24,554 nucleotides of DNA from Baffinella frigidus. Its lineage: Eukaryota > Cryptophyceae > Cryptomonadales > Baffinellaceae. Shown here piece by piece: positions 6,226-12,976 of the stretch. The stretch covers positions 112,886 to 137,439 of the forward strand of contig MU646689.1 of NCBI GenBank assembly GCA_026770585.1. Reading direction: 5' to 3'. The notes beneath the pieces are model-generated. The model made no database searches, was not told the DNA's origin, and saw only the letters and a list, made by a program, of their open reading frames with translations. The first letter of the stretch is position 1. Each line of letters starts with the position of its first letter. Both the position numbers and the translations under genes were made by a program.

Positions 6226-6338
6226 TGGTGGAGTTAGAACCCATCCGGAAAATGCTCGTATGAGCGGCCGACACGGGGTACAGTAGTGGCACAAAGCGTA
6301 GCATGTGCGGTTGTTTGGCAATAAATTATCAATCTCTC
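6226..6338 (-). mobile_element. Family C element, copy 3 (internal deletion)
   Basis: Matches C1 from GGTGGAGTTAGAA to CAATCTCTC but lacks about 12 bases (GCGCTGACGCTG) before GTTGTTTGGC. In minus sense the left flank is TTTGCAGGAAACA, so a CAG again lies just outside the start. The other flank is replaced by an A-family remnant. Confidence 0.75.
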
Positions 6339-6359
6339 TGTTTCCTGCAAAGCCCGGGT

Positions 6360-6497
6360 CCACACGGTGGACTACGCACCTTTCATCAAAAGTCAACTTA
6401 ACCTGTTGGCAGTTAACTTTAAGTATTTTTTAACGCAAATTTGGTCACGTTACCGCTAAATCTAGGGGTCCCGAAACCCTCGCAGCCCACCGTGTGG
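6360..6497. mobile_element. MITE family E, copy 2
   Basis: Ends CCACACGGTGG and CCACCGTGTGG are perfect complements over 11 bases. The interior has CATCAAAAGTCAACTTAA and AATTTGGTCACGTTACCGC. It is inserted within GGGT-TTAGGG. Confidence 0.8.
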
Positions 6498-6670
6498 TTA
6501 GGGGTCAGGGTCACGGGTTACAGGGAAGCCCGATTATCTGCAACGGGCTCCCGGTTAGGGGTTTGGGGTTTGGGGTTTGGGGTTTGGGGGTTGGATTTAA
6601 GGGTTTAGGGTTCAGACTGTATGGTTTAGGGTTGAAGATTTGGGACTTGGGGTTCAAGGTTCCTCCCTCA
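6498..6670 (+). repeat. GGTTTGGG / TTTAGGG variant array
   Basis: Mainly GGTTTGG and TTTAGGG-like units. A short TM-exon remnant in minus sense (GCAG then ATAATCGGGCTTCC, 6527-6551) is embedded in it. Confidence 0.7.
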
Positions 6671-6765
6671 GTATAAATTATACAACCAGCTAAGAACAAC
6701 AGTTTTTAGAATCGTCCCTTTACTGGCCTCGAGTGGTGTACATCGAATCTCCCTGAGTAAAACTT

Positions 6766-6914
6766 ATCCGGGGACCTGTTTAATTTAAAAGAAAATGTAT
6801 CCCTATGTGTTCATAGGAATTGAAAGAAGATTAATTAGGGCCCTAATCAAATTTAATTAGGGCAGAATCCGGTTTGATAGTACATTTTCTTTTAAATTAA
6901 ACATGTCCCCGGAT
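6766..6914. mobile_element. MITE family J, copy 1
   Basis: ATCCGGGGACCTGTTTAATT and AATTAAACATGTCCCCGGAT, with the arms continuing through AAAAGAAAATG. AATTAGGGCCCTAAT forms a central palindrome. 149 bp, no ORF. Confidence 0.85.
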
Positions 6915-7045
6915 GGAAACTCCGCGGGAGGTTTTGGGGTTTAGAACTTCGGGTTCGATTCTATGTTTTATGGTTATGTTTTTATGTTTTATGGTTTATG
7001 GTTTATGATTTATGGTGTATGGGTCAGGGTTTAGGGCGTAGGTGG
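6915..7045 (+). repeat. TTTATGG telomere-like variant tract
   Basis: Units of TTTATGG replace TTTAGGG around 6960-7020, then return to TTTAGGG. No gene seen. Confidence 0.6.
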
Positions 7046-7087
7046 TGCACGTAAATCTTACTGCTAGGCATTATCAAGCGTGCCCTT

Positions 7088-7278
7088 CCATACGAGAATG
7101 CTAGATGGGGCCTTTAAAAAATCGTTTGCTTTTACAAGTGGGCATTTGTGTAGTAACTTTCGTGAGGTTGATCACGTAACTCTGCGAAATTAGCACAGTC
7201 ACGAGGTTGGTTGCGTTATCCTGGTACAAATATTTACATCCGCACATGTAAATAGGATCCTCCAGCATTCTCAAGTGG
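7088..7278. mobile_element. Family M element, copy 3
   Basis: CCATACGAGAATGCTAGATG to CTCCAGCATTCTCAAGTGG. It shares TTATCCTGGTACAAATATTT and the TGTGTAGTAACTTTC block with M2 but the central hairpin has been rearranged. Confidence 0.7.
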
Positions 7279-7340
7279 TCCGCTCGCAGGCTATTGAATC
7301 ACTCCATTCTTGGCGTGAGAGGGGCGGGGCGTCTTCTGGG

Positions 7341-7470
7341 GATCAAGTCCAGTGCAAAGTCACTCCGGTCCGTGTAAAGTCACTTCGGTCCGTGTAAAGT
7401 CACTTCGGTCATCCTACACGGGACTGTATCCCCAGAACTTCGGTCCTCCTACACGGGGCTGTATCCCCAG
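7341..7470 (+). repeat. Two adjoining tandem repeats (20 bp and 35 bp)
   Basis: CACTTCGGTCCGTGTAAAGT repeats 3.5 times (7341-7411, period 20). It merges into two 35-bp units containing TACACGGGRCTGTATCCCCAG (7403-7470). Confidence 0.75.
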
Positions 7471-7487
7471 AGGGCGGGGCGCGCGCG

Positions 7488-7549
7488 CTCTCTCTCTCTC
7501 GTTCTCTCTCTCTCTCTCGCGCGCGCTCTCTCTCTCTCTCTCGCTCTCG

Positions 7550-7588
<39 letters not shown>

Positions 7589-7785
7589 TCTCGCTTTTTC
7601 GCTCTCTCTCTCGCTCGCGCGCTCTCTCTCTCGCTCTCTCTCGCTCTCTCTTGCTCTCTCTCGCTCTCTCTCGCTCTCTCTCTCTCTCGCGCGCTCTCTC
7701 TATCGCTCTATCTCTCTCGCTCTCTCTCTATCTATCTTGCTCTCTCTCTCTCTCTCCCTCTCTCTCGCTCTCTCTCGCTCGCGGG
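7488..7785. repeat. 300-bp CT/CG-rich satellite
   Basis: (CT)n interrupted by GCGCGC and CTCGCT, flanked on both sides by GGGCGGGGC. Translations in any frame are low-complexity Ser/Leu or Arg/Glu and are not genes. Confidence 0.9.
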
Positions 7786-7786
7786 G

Positions 7787-7866
7787 CGGGGCAGGACCAA
7801 TGGGTGAGAGAAGCCTCAAGGGCAATGGCAGGGCTCCAGAGGCGCAGGCAGGCTTCGTCCGAGCAT
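7787..7866 (-). CDS. Weak candidate exon CSDEACLRLWSP
   Basis: Starts after the CAG (7869-7867) provided by the target-site duplication of family C copy 4. One base and then codons CSDEACLRLWSPAIALEAS run open to the CT satellite. No good donor is visible (only TTG-GTCCTG). Placed here because the acceptor geometry matches the PADNYGGG exon. Could be non-coding. Confidence 0.25.
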
Positions 7867-7869
7867 CTG

Positions 7870-7999
7870 TCGGAGCTGGAGTTACAATCCATCCGGAAAA
7901 TGCTCGTATGAGCACCCGACACGGGGTACAGTAAGTGGCACAATGCGTCGAGCATTTGCGGCGCTGACGCTGGTTGTTTGGCAATAAATTATCAAACTC
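7870..7999 (-). mobile_element. Family C introner-like element, copy 4
   Basis: 130 bp, with the 12-bp perfect direct repeat TCCGAGCATCTG at 7858-7869 and 8000-8011. In minus sense the duplication is CAGATGCTCGGA, so a CAG follows directly after the element's TTGTAACTCCAGCTCCGA end. Confidence 0.85.
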
Positions 8000-8015
8000 T
8001 CCGAGCATCTGCGGG

Positions 8016-8205
8016 CCACGCCAGGTCGTAAGTCGGAATTTCAGGTAGAAGTCTGATTTTAAATTTTGTTCCCGGATCCGAAATTGTGTATCGGGACCGG
8101 AGGTAGAAAGGACGTGGAGCTGCGTCTCACCCGGTGGCTACGTACCATTTAGTACCACGAAGCGAAAGGTTGCGTTCTGAAATTGCCACTAATGACCTGG
8201 CGTGG
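8016..8205. mobile_element. MITE family N, copy 1
   Basis: CCACGCCAGGTCGTAAGTCGG to CACTAATGACCTGGCGTGG. It contains TACGTACCATTTAGTACCAC and GCGTTCTGAAATT, both conserved in N2 and N3. It begins four bases after the C4 duplication. Confidence 0.8.
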
Positions 8206-8585
8206 AAACCAAACCCGGTTCAGGGGCAACACCATAGGGGCGCCCTGGAGATAACTGAATCAGTCCCACTACACTGCCAGGGCGGAGTTTTTGTATTAGT
8301 CAACTCAAGGCAAAGATCGATTTTCGAAGTACCCAATCTGGGTCTTCGAGGAATTTCCTGGAACCTGCCCGTACGGCAACTTTTGATTGACCACCATCAC
8401 GTCTAAAGTGGTTACGGTCTGCGTTTGTTGAGGCGGTCTGAATAAATGGTCTCTGAGAGAGGCTCTTTGAGTTTGCTCAACCTCGTTTGGTGCTGCCGTG
8501 CGCTCTACCTCCGGATGACTCAATTCAAGGCTGGAGAGTAACAAAGCAGACAAACACGTATGCACTACAAAACGGTATTCCTGAC
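8206..8585. other. Spacer with family R end
   Basis: CAACTTTTGATTGACCACCATC ... TCTAAAGTGG (8379-8412) recurs at 16823-16855 with few changes, so a repeat end is present, but I cannot define the other end. CCAGGGCG/CGCCCTGG pairs lie at about 8240-8285. No gene. Confidence 0.45.
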
Positions 8586-8747
8586 CCACACAGCGGGCTA
8601 CCAAGGGATTTTCGGGCTCTGAGAGCCCGAATTTCCGTTACCTTATCCGTAGGAACCCCCCTTATGTCCCTACGGATTGCCTACCGTAGGGTTCTAGGTC
8701 TTATCGCTGAAGGGTTATTCGAAATCTCTTCGAAGTCCGCTGTGTGG
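8586..8747. mobile_element. MITE family D, copy 2
   Basis: CCACACAGCGGGCTACC to CGAAGTCCGCTGTGTGG, with the hairpin GGGCTCTGAGAGCCC near the left end and CCGTAGGAACCCCCCTTATG in the middle. Confidence 0.85.
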
Positions 8748-8807
8748 AGGAACAGAGTGCAGGGTGCTACCGATCGCCAAAACTAGCGAGTATCGATATA
8801 CCCGCAG

Positions 8808-9025
8808 GGTTTCGGATCTCGGGTCTCGGTTTTCGGGTTTCGGATTTCGGGTCTCGGGTCTCGGTTTTCGGGTTTCGGATTTCGGGTCTCGGGTCTCAGG
8901 TTTCGGGTCTCGGTTTTCGGTTTCCTGGTCTCGGGTCTCGGGTCTCGGGTCTCGGGTCTCGGGTCTCGGGTCTCGGGTTTCGGGTCTTGGGTTTCGGGTC
9001 TCGGTTTTCGGTTTTCGGTTTTCGG
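8808..9025 (+). repeat. TCTCGGG/TTTCGGG heptamer array
   Basis: Heptamers TCTCGGG, TTTCGGG and TTTTCGG, with a 35-bp higher-order repeat in the first half and eight consecutive TCTCGGG at about 8929-8979. They are TTTAGGG variants with A replaced by C. Confidence 0.9.
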
Positions 9026-9128
9026 GGTTCAGGTTGTGGAGTGTAGGGTGTAGGGTGTAGGGTGTGGGGTGTGGGGTGTAGGGTGTAGGGTGTAGGGTGT
9101 AGGGTGTAGGGTGTAGGGTGTGGGGTAA
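9026..9128 (+). repeat. TGTAGGG heptamer array
   Basis: About 14 units of TGTAGGG with a few TGTGGGG, in the same strand and register as the preceding TCTCGGG block. The switch between variants is abrupt. Confidence 0.9.
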
Positions 9129-9289
9129 CCCGTAGAAGTCCTTGTTTGCAGAGACTTCGCCCGTCGGGCAAAATCAACCTATACGAATCTTAGTAATTTC
9201 CTATAGGAATCTTAGTAATTCCCTACAGGAATCTTAGTAACTTCCTATAGGAATCTTACCCGTAGAAGTCCTTGTTCGCAGAGACGTCA
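9126..9289 (+). repeat. 22-bp tandem repeat between direct repeats
   Basis: CCTATAGGAATCTTAGTAATT repeats about 3.5 times (9178-9258). Both sides carry ACCCGTAGAAG then TCCTTGTT and GCAGAGAC (9128-9155, 9259-9286), a roughly 30-bp direct repeat. Confidence 0.75.
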
Positions 9290-9290
9290 A

Positions 9291-9647
9291 CCACGGGCTT
9301 CCAACATTGGACCTGACAGCGACAGAGAGATTGATTATTTAATTTATTGCCAAAAAATCAGCGTCAGTGCCGCACATGCGACGCATTGTGCCACTTACTG
9401 TACCCCGTCTCGGCCGCTCATACGAGCATTTTCCGGATGGATTCTAACTCCACCTCCTACTGACAGAGAGACCAGGCAGATCAAGCACCCACTTTGAAAC
9501 CCAGGGAGCTGTACAAGTGAGGCAGGTGTAGTAATTTTCATTTGTTTGGTCACGTGGCTACACGCGTTCCGTGTAGCCACGTGACCAACTCCCTACAAAA
9601 CGCCTACAATCTACATTTGAAAAGGGTGCCGGGGTAGCCTCGTGTGG
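9291..9647. mobile_element. Family G element, copy 1, with nested C5
   Basis: The right part is clear: GGTGTAGTAATTTTC, the hairpin TTGGTCACGTGGCTACAC/GTGTAGCCACGTGACCAA (9546-9588) and the end GTAGCCTCGTGTGG. The left TIR is a weak match (CCACGGGCTTCC at 9291) on the far side of family C copy 5. I infer that C5 inserted into G1. Confidence 0.5.
9325..9460 (+). mobile_element. Family C introner-like element, copy 5
   Basis: Starts GAGAGATTGATTATTT (about five extra bases) and ends TTCTAACTCCACCTCCTA. The flanks are CTGACAGCGACA and CTGACAGAGAGA, a 12-bp duplication with two mismatches that includes CAG, here followed by A-rich sequence on the plus strand. Confidence 0.75.
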
Positions 9648-9999
9648 AGGAGTGTGCGCCTCAGAAGAGAACTCCTTCAGTTATCTCGAGCCTTAGAATT
9701 GAGTGATCCAAAAGATTCCTTTTTCCGAAAGGGCCCGCCTTGGAACAACCGGCCCTTGAATTTGAATCAGAACTACCCTTGAGACCTAAGAACTCAGCTG
9801 TGAACCCTCCATCGCCGAAGTTAAGAACGAAACCCTAAACTCTCCACGAAGGTTGAATAATCCGGGCAGCGATTGTAATACCGGTTTGTGGTGTGTGATT
9901 TGGGGGTTGGGGTTTAGTGTTTGGGGGTTGGGGTTTAGTGTTTAGGGTTGCGTGGTTCCCGTTTGGGTTGCAGAGAAGGCGCTTCGAGCTCGAAGCGAG
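9648..9999. other. Unique spacer
   Basis: Nothing recognised apart from a GGGTTGGGGTTTAGTGTTTG repeat at about 9903-9945 and GTTCCCGTTTGGGTTG at 9955-9970, which recurs at 10173 and 10262. Confidence 0.5.
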
Positions 10000-10135
10000 C
10001 TACACCCTACACCCTACACCCTTCACCCTACACCCTACACCCTACACCCTACGCCCCCCACCCTACACGCTACACTCCACACTCCACACCCTGAACCCTG
10101 AACCCTGAACCCTGAACCCTGAACCCTGAACAGGG
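10000..10135 (-). repeat. C-rich (CCCTACA)n then (CCCTGAA)n array
   Basis: About ten CCCTACA units pass into six CCCTGAA units, so the G-rich strand is minus here. This is the reverse of nearly all other telomere-like tracts in the window. Confidence 0.9.
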
Positions 10136-10189
10136 GGTTGGGGTTGAGAGTTGAGGGTTGCGTGGTTCCCGTTTGGGTTGCAACCCTTC

Positions 10190-10268
10190 GTTCAAACAAA
10201 TTTACTACACAGCACGATCTTTATTAGTAATATTAAAGCAAACGTGTAGTAATTTTGATTGTTCCCGT
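10190..10268. mobile_element. Family W fragment (copy 3)
   Basis: ATTTACTACACAGCACGATC and CGTGTAGTAATTTTGATT with TTATTAGTAATATTAAAG between them match the core of W copy 2. Terminal arms are absent. It splits two copies of GTTCCCGTTTGGGTTG. Confidence 0.6.
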
Positions 10269-10349
10269 TTGGGTTGTGGAGGAGGCGCTTCGAGTCGCTT
10301 GGTATCGTTTATACATGTATTATTACATCTAGTTGTATCATCTATACAT

Positions 10350-10520
10350 TTATAAGATAACGGACTGCAAACCGGGTAGTTAGGCCTACGGTATTGCCTA
10401 CGGTAGGTCGTAGGACCCCCAGGACCTGATATTTCGTAGGACCCCCCCTACGCCCCAACGGCCTACCGTAGGCAATACCGTAGGCTTAACTACCCGGTTT
10501 TCAGGACGTTGGCCTATGAA
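10350..10520. mobile_element. MITE family P, copy 1
   Basis: The left arm (TAACGGACTGCAAACCGGG) pairs with the complement of CCCGGTTTTCAGGACGTTGG. Inner arms read GCCTACGGTATTGCCTACGG. By comparison with P3 the right end extends to CCTATGAA. It lies six bases before the donor of the first Cys/Gly exon copy in plus coordinates. Confidence 0.75.
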
Positions 10521-10530
10521 CATGTACTAC

Positions 10531-10591
10531 CGTTTGGCTTTCGGAAAAGGAGCCTGCCACGGCCGAACCACCCTCACACGAGCAGGAGTAT
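10531..10591 (-). CDS. Putative Cys/Gly exon, copy 1
   Basis: A 61-nt segment: one base plus 20 codons, YSCSCEGGSAVAGSFSESQT, then the donor GTAGTAC. The acceptor is ATAG, whose A is the last base of B copy 2 in minus sense, so the B insertion provides the new 3' splice site and phase is kept. Over the 16 shared codons from TGT on, it differs from the copy at 10818-10878 at five, four of them synonymous (GGT/GGA, GCA/GCC, TCC/TCG, TTT/TTC). That pattern supports past selection on the protein. The YxCxCxGG spacing faintly recalls the end of an EGF-like domain, but this is not enough for a call. Confidence 0.55.
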
Positions 10592-10592
10592 C

Positions 10593-10697
10593 TATCCCTG
10601 AAGTGGCCAGTAGGCTCATACGCCCTACTGTAGGGCCCTAGGACCTACCTAGGATCTCTTGGGGGTCAATTTTGAACCCCTCGCCACTTAAGGGATA
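10593..10697. mobile_element. MITE family B, copy 2
   Basis: TATCCCTGAAGTGGCC to CGCCACTTAAGGGATA with the GGGGGTCAATTTTGAACCCC hairpin. It ends precisely at the exon border of the Cys/Gly exon, copy 1. Confidence 0.8.
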
Positions 10698-10817
10698 CAT
10701 GTATTACCGTTTGGGTTGGTATTATTTATACATGTATTATTACATCCAGTTGTTTTATCTATACATGTATCACCGTTTGGGTATTAAATCTAGTTGTATT
10801 ATCTATACATGTATTAC
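10698..10817. repeat. TATACATGTATTACCG repeats
   Basis: ATACATGTATTACCGTTTGG occurs at 10696 and 10808 with variant units between them (TATACATGTATTATTACATC, TATACATGTATCACCG). A related stretch is at 10309-10352. In minus sense each CCGTTTGG border is an exon end followed by CGGTAATAC, so the donor region itself is repeated. Confidence 0.65.
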
Positions 10818-10878
10818 CGTTTGGCTTTCGGAGAACGAGCCGGCCACGGGCGAACCTCCCTCACACGCGCAGTAGCAC
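10818..10878 (-). CDS. Putative Cys/Gly exon, copy 2
   Basis: 61 nt between the acceptor CTCGGGTAG and the donor GTAATAC; one base plus 20 codons, CYCACEGGSPVAGSFSESQT. The upstream intron end is CCCTAAACCCTCAACCC, i.e. telomere-like sequence in C-rich orientation. It has the same length and phase as copy 1. This is the cleanest member of the set, with the acceptor not disturbed by an element. Confidence 0.55.
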
Positions 10879-10923
10879 CTACCCGAGGGTTGAGGGTTTA
10901 GGGTTTAGGGTACAGACATTTAG

Positions 10924-11078
10924 NNNNNNNNNNNNNNNNNNNNNNNNNNNNNNNNNNNNNNNNNNNNNNNNNNNNNNNNNNNNNNNNNNNNNNNNNNNNN
11001 NNNNNNNNNNNNNNNNNNNNNNNNNNNNNNNNNNNNNNNNNNNNNNNNNNNNNNNNNNNNNNNNNNNNNNNNNNNNNN
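10924..11078. other. Assembly gap (Ns)
   Basis: A run of 155 N. It follows a TTTAGGG-like stretch, so a longer telomere-like array may be collapsed here. Confidence 0.99.
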
Positions 11079-11174
11079 CCTTAAGTTAACCGAGGTTCCA
11101 CTTTTGCTTTGAGACGTTCCGCTCCCGACTTTTGTCTCGGTGGGCAGCGCAGTCGAGAAGCAAGAGGAACGGGT

Positions 11175-11306
11175 TTAATCCGTGAACAAATATTTTTCTT
11201 TTGAAAGCTGGCAATGCAAATTACTACACAACTGGTCACGTCCGACGCAACTGTGCAGTAATTTTCGTGCAGTTTTTTAAAAATAAAAACGCTTGTTCCC
11301 GGATGA
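11175..11306. mobile_element. MITE family I, copy 3
   Basis: TTAATCCGTGAACAAATATT and AACGCTTGTTCCCGGATGA are the ends; the core has GCAAATTACTACACAAC, GGTCACGT and GTGCAGTAATTTTCGTGC. Its right end replaces the donor of the third Cys/Gly exon copy (CAAAC then TCATCCGGG in minus sense). The stretch 11079-11174 holds nothing I can name. Confidence 0.65.
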
Positions 11307-11392
11307 GTTTGGGAGAAAGAGCCTGCCACTGGGGCCTAACCCCTAAACCCTGAACCCTAAACCCTAAACCACCCTCACACGCGCAGCAACAC
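11307..11392 (-). pseudogene. Cys/Gly exon copy 3 split by telomere-like repeat
   Basis: Acceptor CCTCACACAG (CAG 11395-11393), then CCCACEGG. The frame is interrupted by about 34 bases of TTTAGGG/TTCAGGG units (11338-11371) before PVAGSFSQTHP resumes. The upstream intron end contains AACTCCACCTCCTAC, matching the 3' end of family C. The donor is lost to I copy 3. Broken copy. Confidence 0.55.
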
Positions 11393-11395
11393 CTG

Positions 11396-11577
11396 TGTGA
11401 GGGTGTAGGGGTGAGAGTTGTAGGAGGTGGAGTTGCACTTGAGTTTGTGCCACACCAGATTGGACGTGGGGGTTGGATTTTTTATTGCGTACCAGGGTAC
11501 ACATGTTAACTTTTGAAACCCCTGCCTTGAGGAGGAATTGACTTTTGGAGACCCCTTCCAAGACTCTGGCGTGGTGG
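11396..11577. other. Spacer
   Basis: Contains GTAGGAGGTGGAGTTG (11422-11437; antisense of the family C end) without the rest of C. A minus-strand ORF covers the stretch but shows no repeat, motif or splice support. Confidence 0.5.
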
Positions 11578-11695
11578 GCGAGGGTTTAGGGTTTAGGGTT
11601 TAGGGTTTAGGGTTTAGGGTTCAGATATTGAGAGAGAGGGGGGTGGGGGGGAAACATTTGAGGGAGAGAGAGGGAGAGAGGGAGGGAGGGAATTC
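11578..11695 (+). repeat. TTTAGGG tract followed by G/A-rich tract
   Basis: About six heptamers (11581-11620), then GAGAGAGGGG and GGGAGAGAGGGAGG units to 11692. Confidence 0.8.
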
Positions 11696-11696
11696 T

Positions 11697-11741
11697 TACA
11701 ACCCCACATGTAAGTAGGCTGCTCCAGCATTCTCGAGTGGT
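11697..11741. mobile_element. Family M right-end fragment
   Basis: TTACAACCCCACATGTAAGT and GCTCCAGCATTCTCGAGTGG match the end of M copy 3. The rest is missing. Confidence 0.6.
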
Positions 11742-11774
11742 TGCTGCACTCAAGACCGCTCCCGGGGGACCTCG

Positions 11775-11985
11775 CCACACCAGAACGCTAGAGGCGCCTA
11801 TTTATATGTGAAAAAAAAGGATGCAAATATTTGTACCAGGATAAGGTAAAGTAACCTCGTGCCCGGTAAAAATTGTACCAGGCGCGAGGTTACTTTAATC
11901 TTATCCTGGTACAAATTCGAGCATTTGTGTAGTAAAGACTTTATATGTTCGGTTCTAAACAGGCCCCTCTAGCATTCTCGAGTGG
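11775..11985. mobile_element. Family M element, copy 2 (reference copy)
   Basis: 211 bp. Termini are CCACACCAGAACGCTAGAGG and CCTCTAGCATTCTCGAGTGG. The core hairpin has arms TTTGTACCAGGATAAGGTAA/CTTATCCTGGTACAAA and an inner pair GTAACCTCG/CGAGGTTAC. ATTTGTGTAGTAAAG lies to the right of the core. Confidence 0.85.
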
Positions 11986-12033
11986 CAGTTCAAACGTCCA
12001 GGTCCGAACAAACCGAGACAACTACTGAGCTAA

Positions 12034-12181
12034 CTACTGAGAACCATGGGCCCGTATTTCGCCTAAGCCATTTCGCCTCAAGGAATTCGCCTCAAGTCAT
12101 TTCGCCTCGAACAATTGAAGCCACTTGGTGTGAGAATCTCACACCTGGTTGACCAAACTACGGGCCCACAGTTTTCAGTAG
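12034..12181. mobile_element. MITE family Q, copy 1
   Basis: Terminal arms CTACTGAGAACCATGGGCCC and the complement of GGGCCCACAGTTTTCAGTAG. The interior repeats TTTCGCCTCAAG four times and has a TGGTGTGAGAATCTCACACC hairpin. AA lies outside both ends. Confidence 0.8.
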
Positions 12182-12193
12182 AAACTGCTCTCA

Positions 12194-12338
12194 CTACTGA
12201 AAACCCCGGGCCCGTATTTCAAATTCGAGGTTCCTCACATTTCACCAAGTGGCTCCAATTCCCTGGGCGAAATGACTTAAAGAGAAACATATGAGGGCGA
12301 AATGACTTAGCGAAATACGGGCCCGGGGTCTTGAGTAG
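12194..12338. mobile_element. MITE family Q, copy 2
   Basis: CTACTGAAAACCCCGGGCCC to GGGCCCGGGGTCTTGAGTAG, with TTTCACCAAGTGGCTCCAAT and GGGCGAAATGACTTA inside. It lies 12 bp after copy 1. CA lies outside both ends. Confidence 0.8.
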
Positions 12339-12459
12339 CACCTCTCAAGCTGCGTGAGAGGTCCCACTACGGCGCGTTTTAAAACGCCTTACGACCTTTA
12401 TAACCTTTTTAAAGTCTGAAATCTCGAAATCTCGAAGTCGAAAAGCGGACAAGTCCTAC
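12339..12459. other. Spacer with small hairpins
   Basis: ACCTCTCA/TGAGAGGT (12340-12362), the palindrome GCGTTTTAAAACGC (12374-12387) and tandem GAAATCTC. In minus sense this is the start of the intron after the YEISVPEDTR exon (GTAGGACTTGTCC). Confidence 0.5.
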
Positions 12460-12540
12460 CGGGTAGGAAGGGCTCCAGCACCTCTCCAGCTTCTCTTCCT
12501 CATAGTAGACTCTGGTGTCTTCCGGCACGCTGATCTCGTA
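12460..12540 (-). CDS. Putative exon YEISVPEDTRVYYEEEK
   Basis: An 81-nt, 27-codon segment, phase 0 at both ends. The acceptor is CCCTAAACCCTAATCCAG (CAG 12543-12541), where the upstream intron sequence is itself a telomere-like array. The donor is CCG-GTAGGAC. The peptide is YEISVPEDTRVYYEEEKLE, followed by RCWSPSYP. It is acidic, with Tyr, Trp and one Cys, plausible for an extracellular loop. Its phase-0 start matches the phase-0 end of the exon at 14803-14866. I do not recognise the family. Confidence 0.55.
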
Positions 12541-12720
12541 CTGGATTAGGGTTTAGGGTTTAGGGTTTAGGGCTTGGGGTTTAGGGTTTGGGGTTTAGGG
12601 TTCAGGGTTCAGGGTTTGGGGTTTAGGGTTTAGGGTTTAGGATTTAGGGTTTAGGGTTTAGGGTTTGGGGCTCGGGGTTTAGGATTTAGGGTTCAGGGTT
12701 CAGGGTTCAGGGTTTAGCAA
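12541..12720 (+). repeat. Interstitial TTTAGGG/TTCAGGG array
   Basis: About 25 units, TTTAGGG with TTCAGGG, TTTGGGG and TTAGGAT variants. Its left edge is the acceptor of the YEISVPEDTR exon. A short further tract lies at 12840-12871. Confidence 0.9.
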
Positions 12721-12976
12721 TAGTGAGGTGCATGTTTTTCGACTTCCGTTGCCTGAAAAGATTAAAATCAACATTTCCCCTGATTTGCACACAAGAGCAA
12801 TGTTTCCGCTTTACGGTTCGTGTTTTTGGGTCGATGGGTGGGGTTTAGGGTTTAGGATTTAGGATTTAGGGTGTGTGGTGTTGGGTCCATGGGCAGGGTT
12901 CGCAACATCAAGGCACGGGTGATATATCCCTCAAGACTTGACACGTGTCTCAGTAAAGGTAAAGAAAGAAAGAGAG
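12721..12976. other. Spacer
   Basis: No gene or element recognised; contains short TTTAGGG units at 12840-12871. Confidence 0.5.

Noticed and set aside
7352-8008. Long Ser/Leu-rich and Arg/Glu-rich ORFs
   Set aside because: They lie wholly within or run out of the CT satellite; a two-base repeat keeps frames open by composition.
8744-9177. Gly/Phe/Ser/Val-rich ORFs and their Pro/Thr antisense
   Set aside because: They arise from the heptamer arrays.
9395-9540. Minus-strand exon LPGFQSGCLICLVSLS near C5
   Set aside because: It is hydrophobic and has an acceptor-like CAG, but there is a single copy, family C is antisense to it and it may be part of the G1 element.
10531-10878. EGF-like domain call for the CxCEGG exon
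   Set aside because: Only the last few positions resemble the domain; the other required cysteines are not present in the segment.
12034-12338. Assigning family Q to PIF/Harbinger because of GGGCCC near the ends
   Set aside because: The arms extend beyond GGGCCC and the flanks are 2-bp matches (AA, CA), not the TTA/TAA typical of that superfamily.
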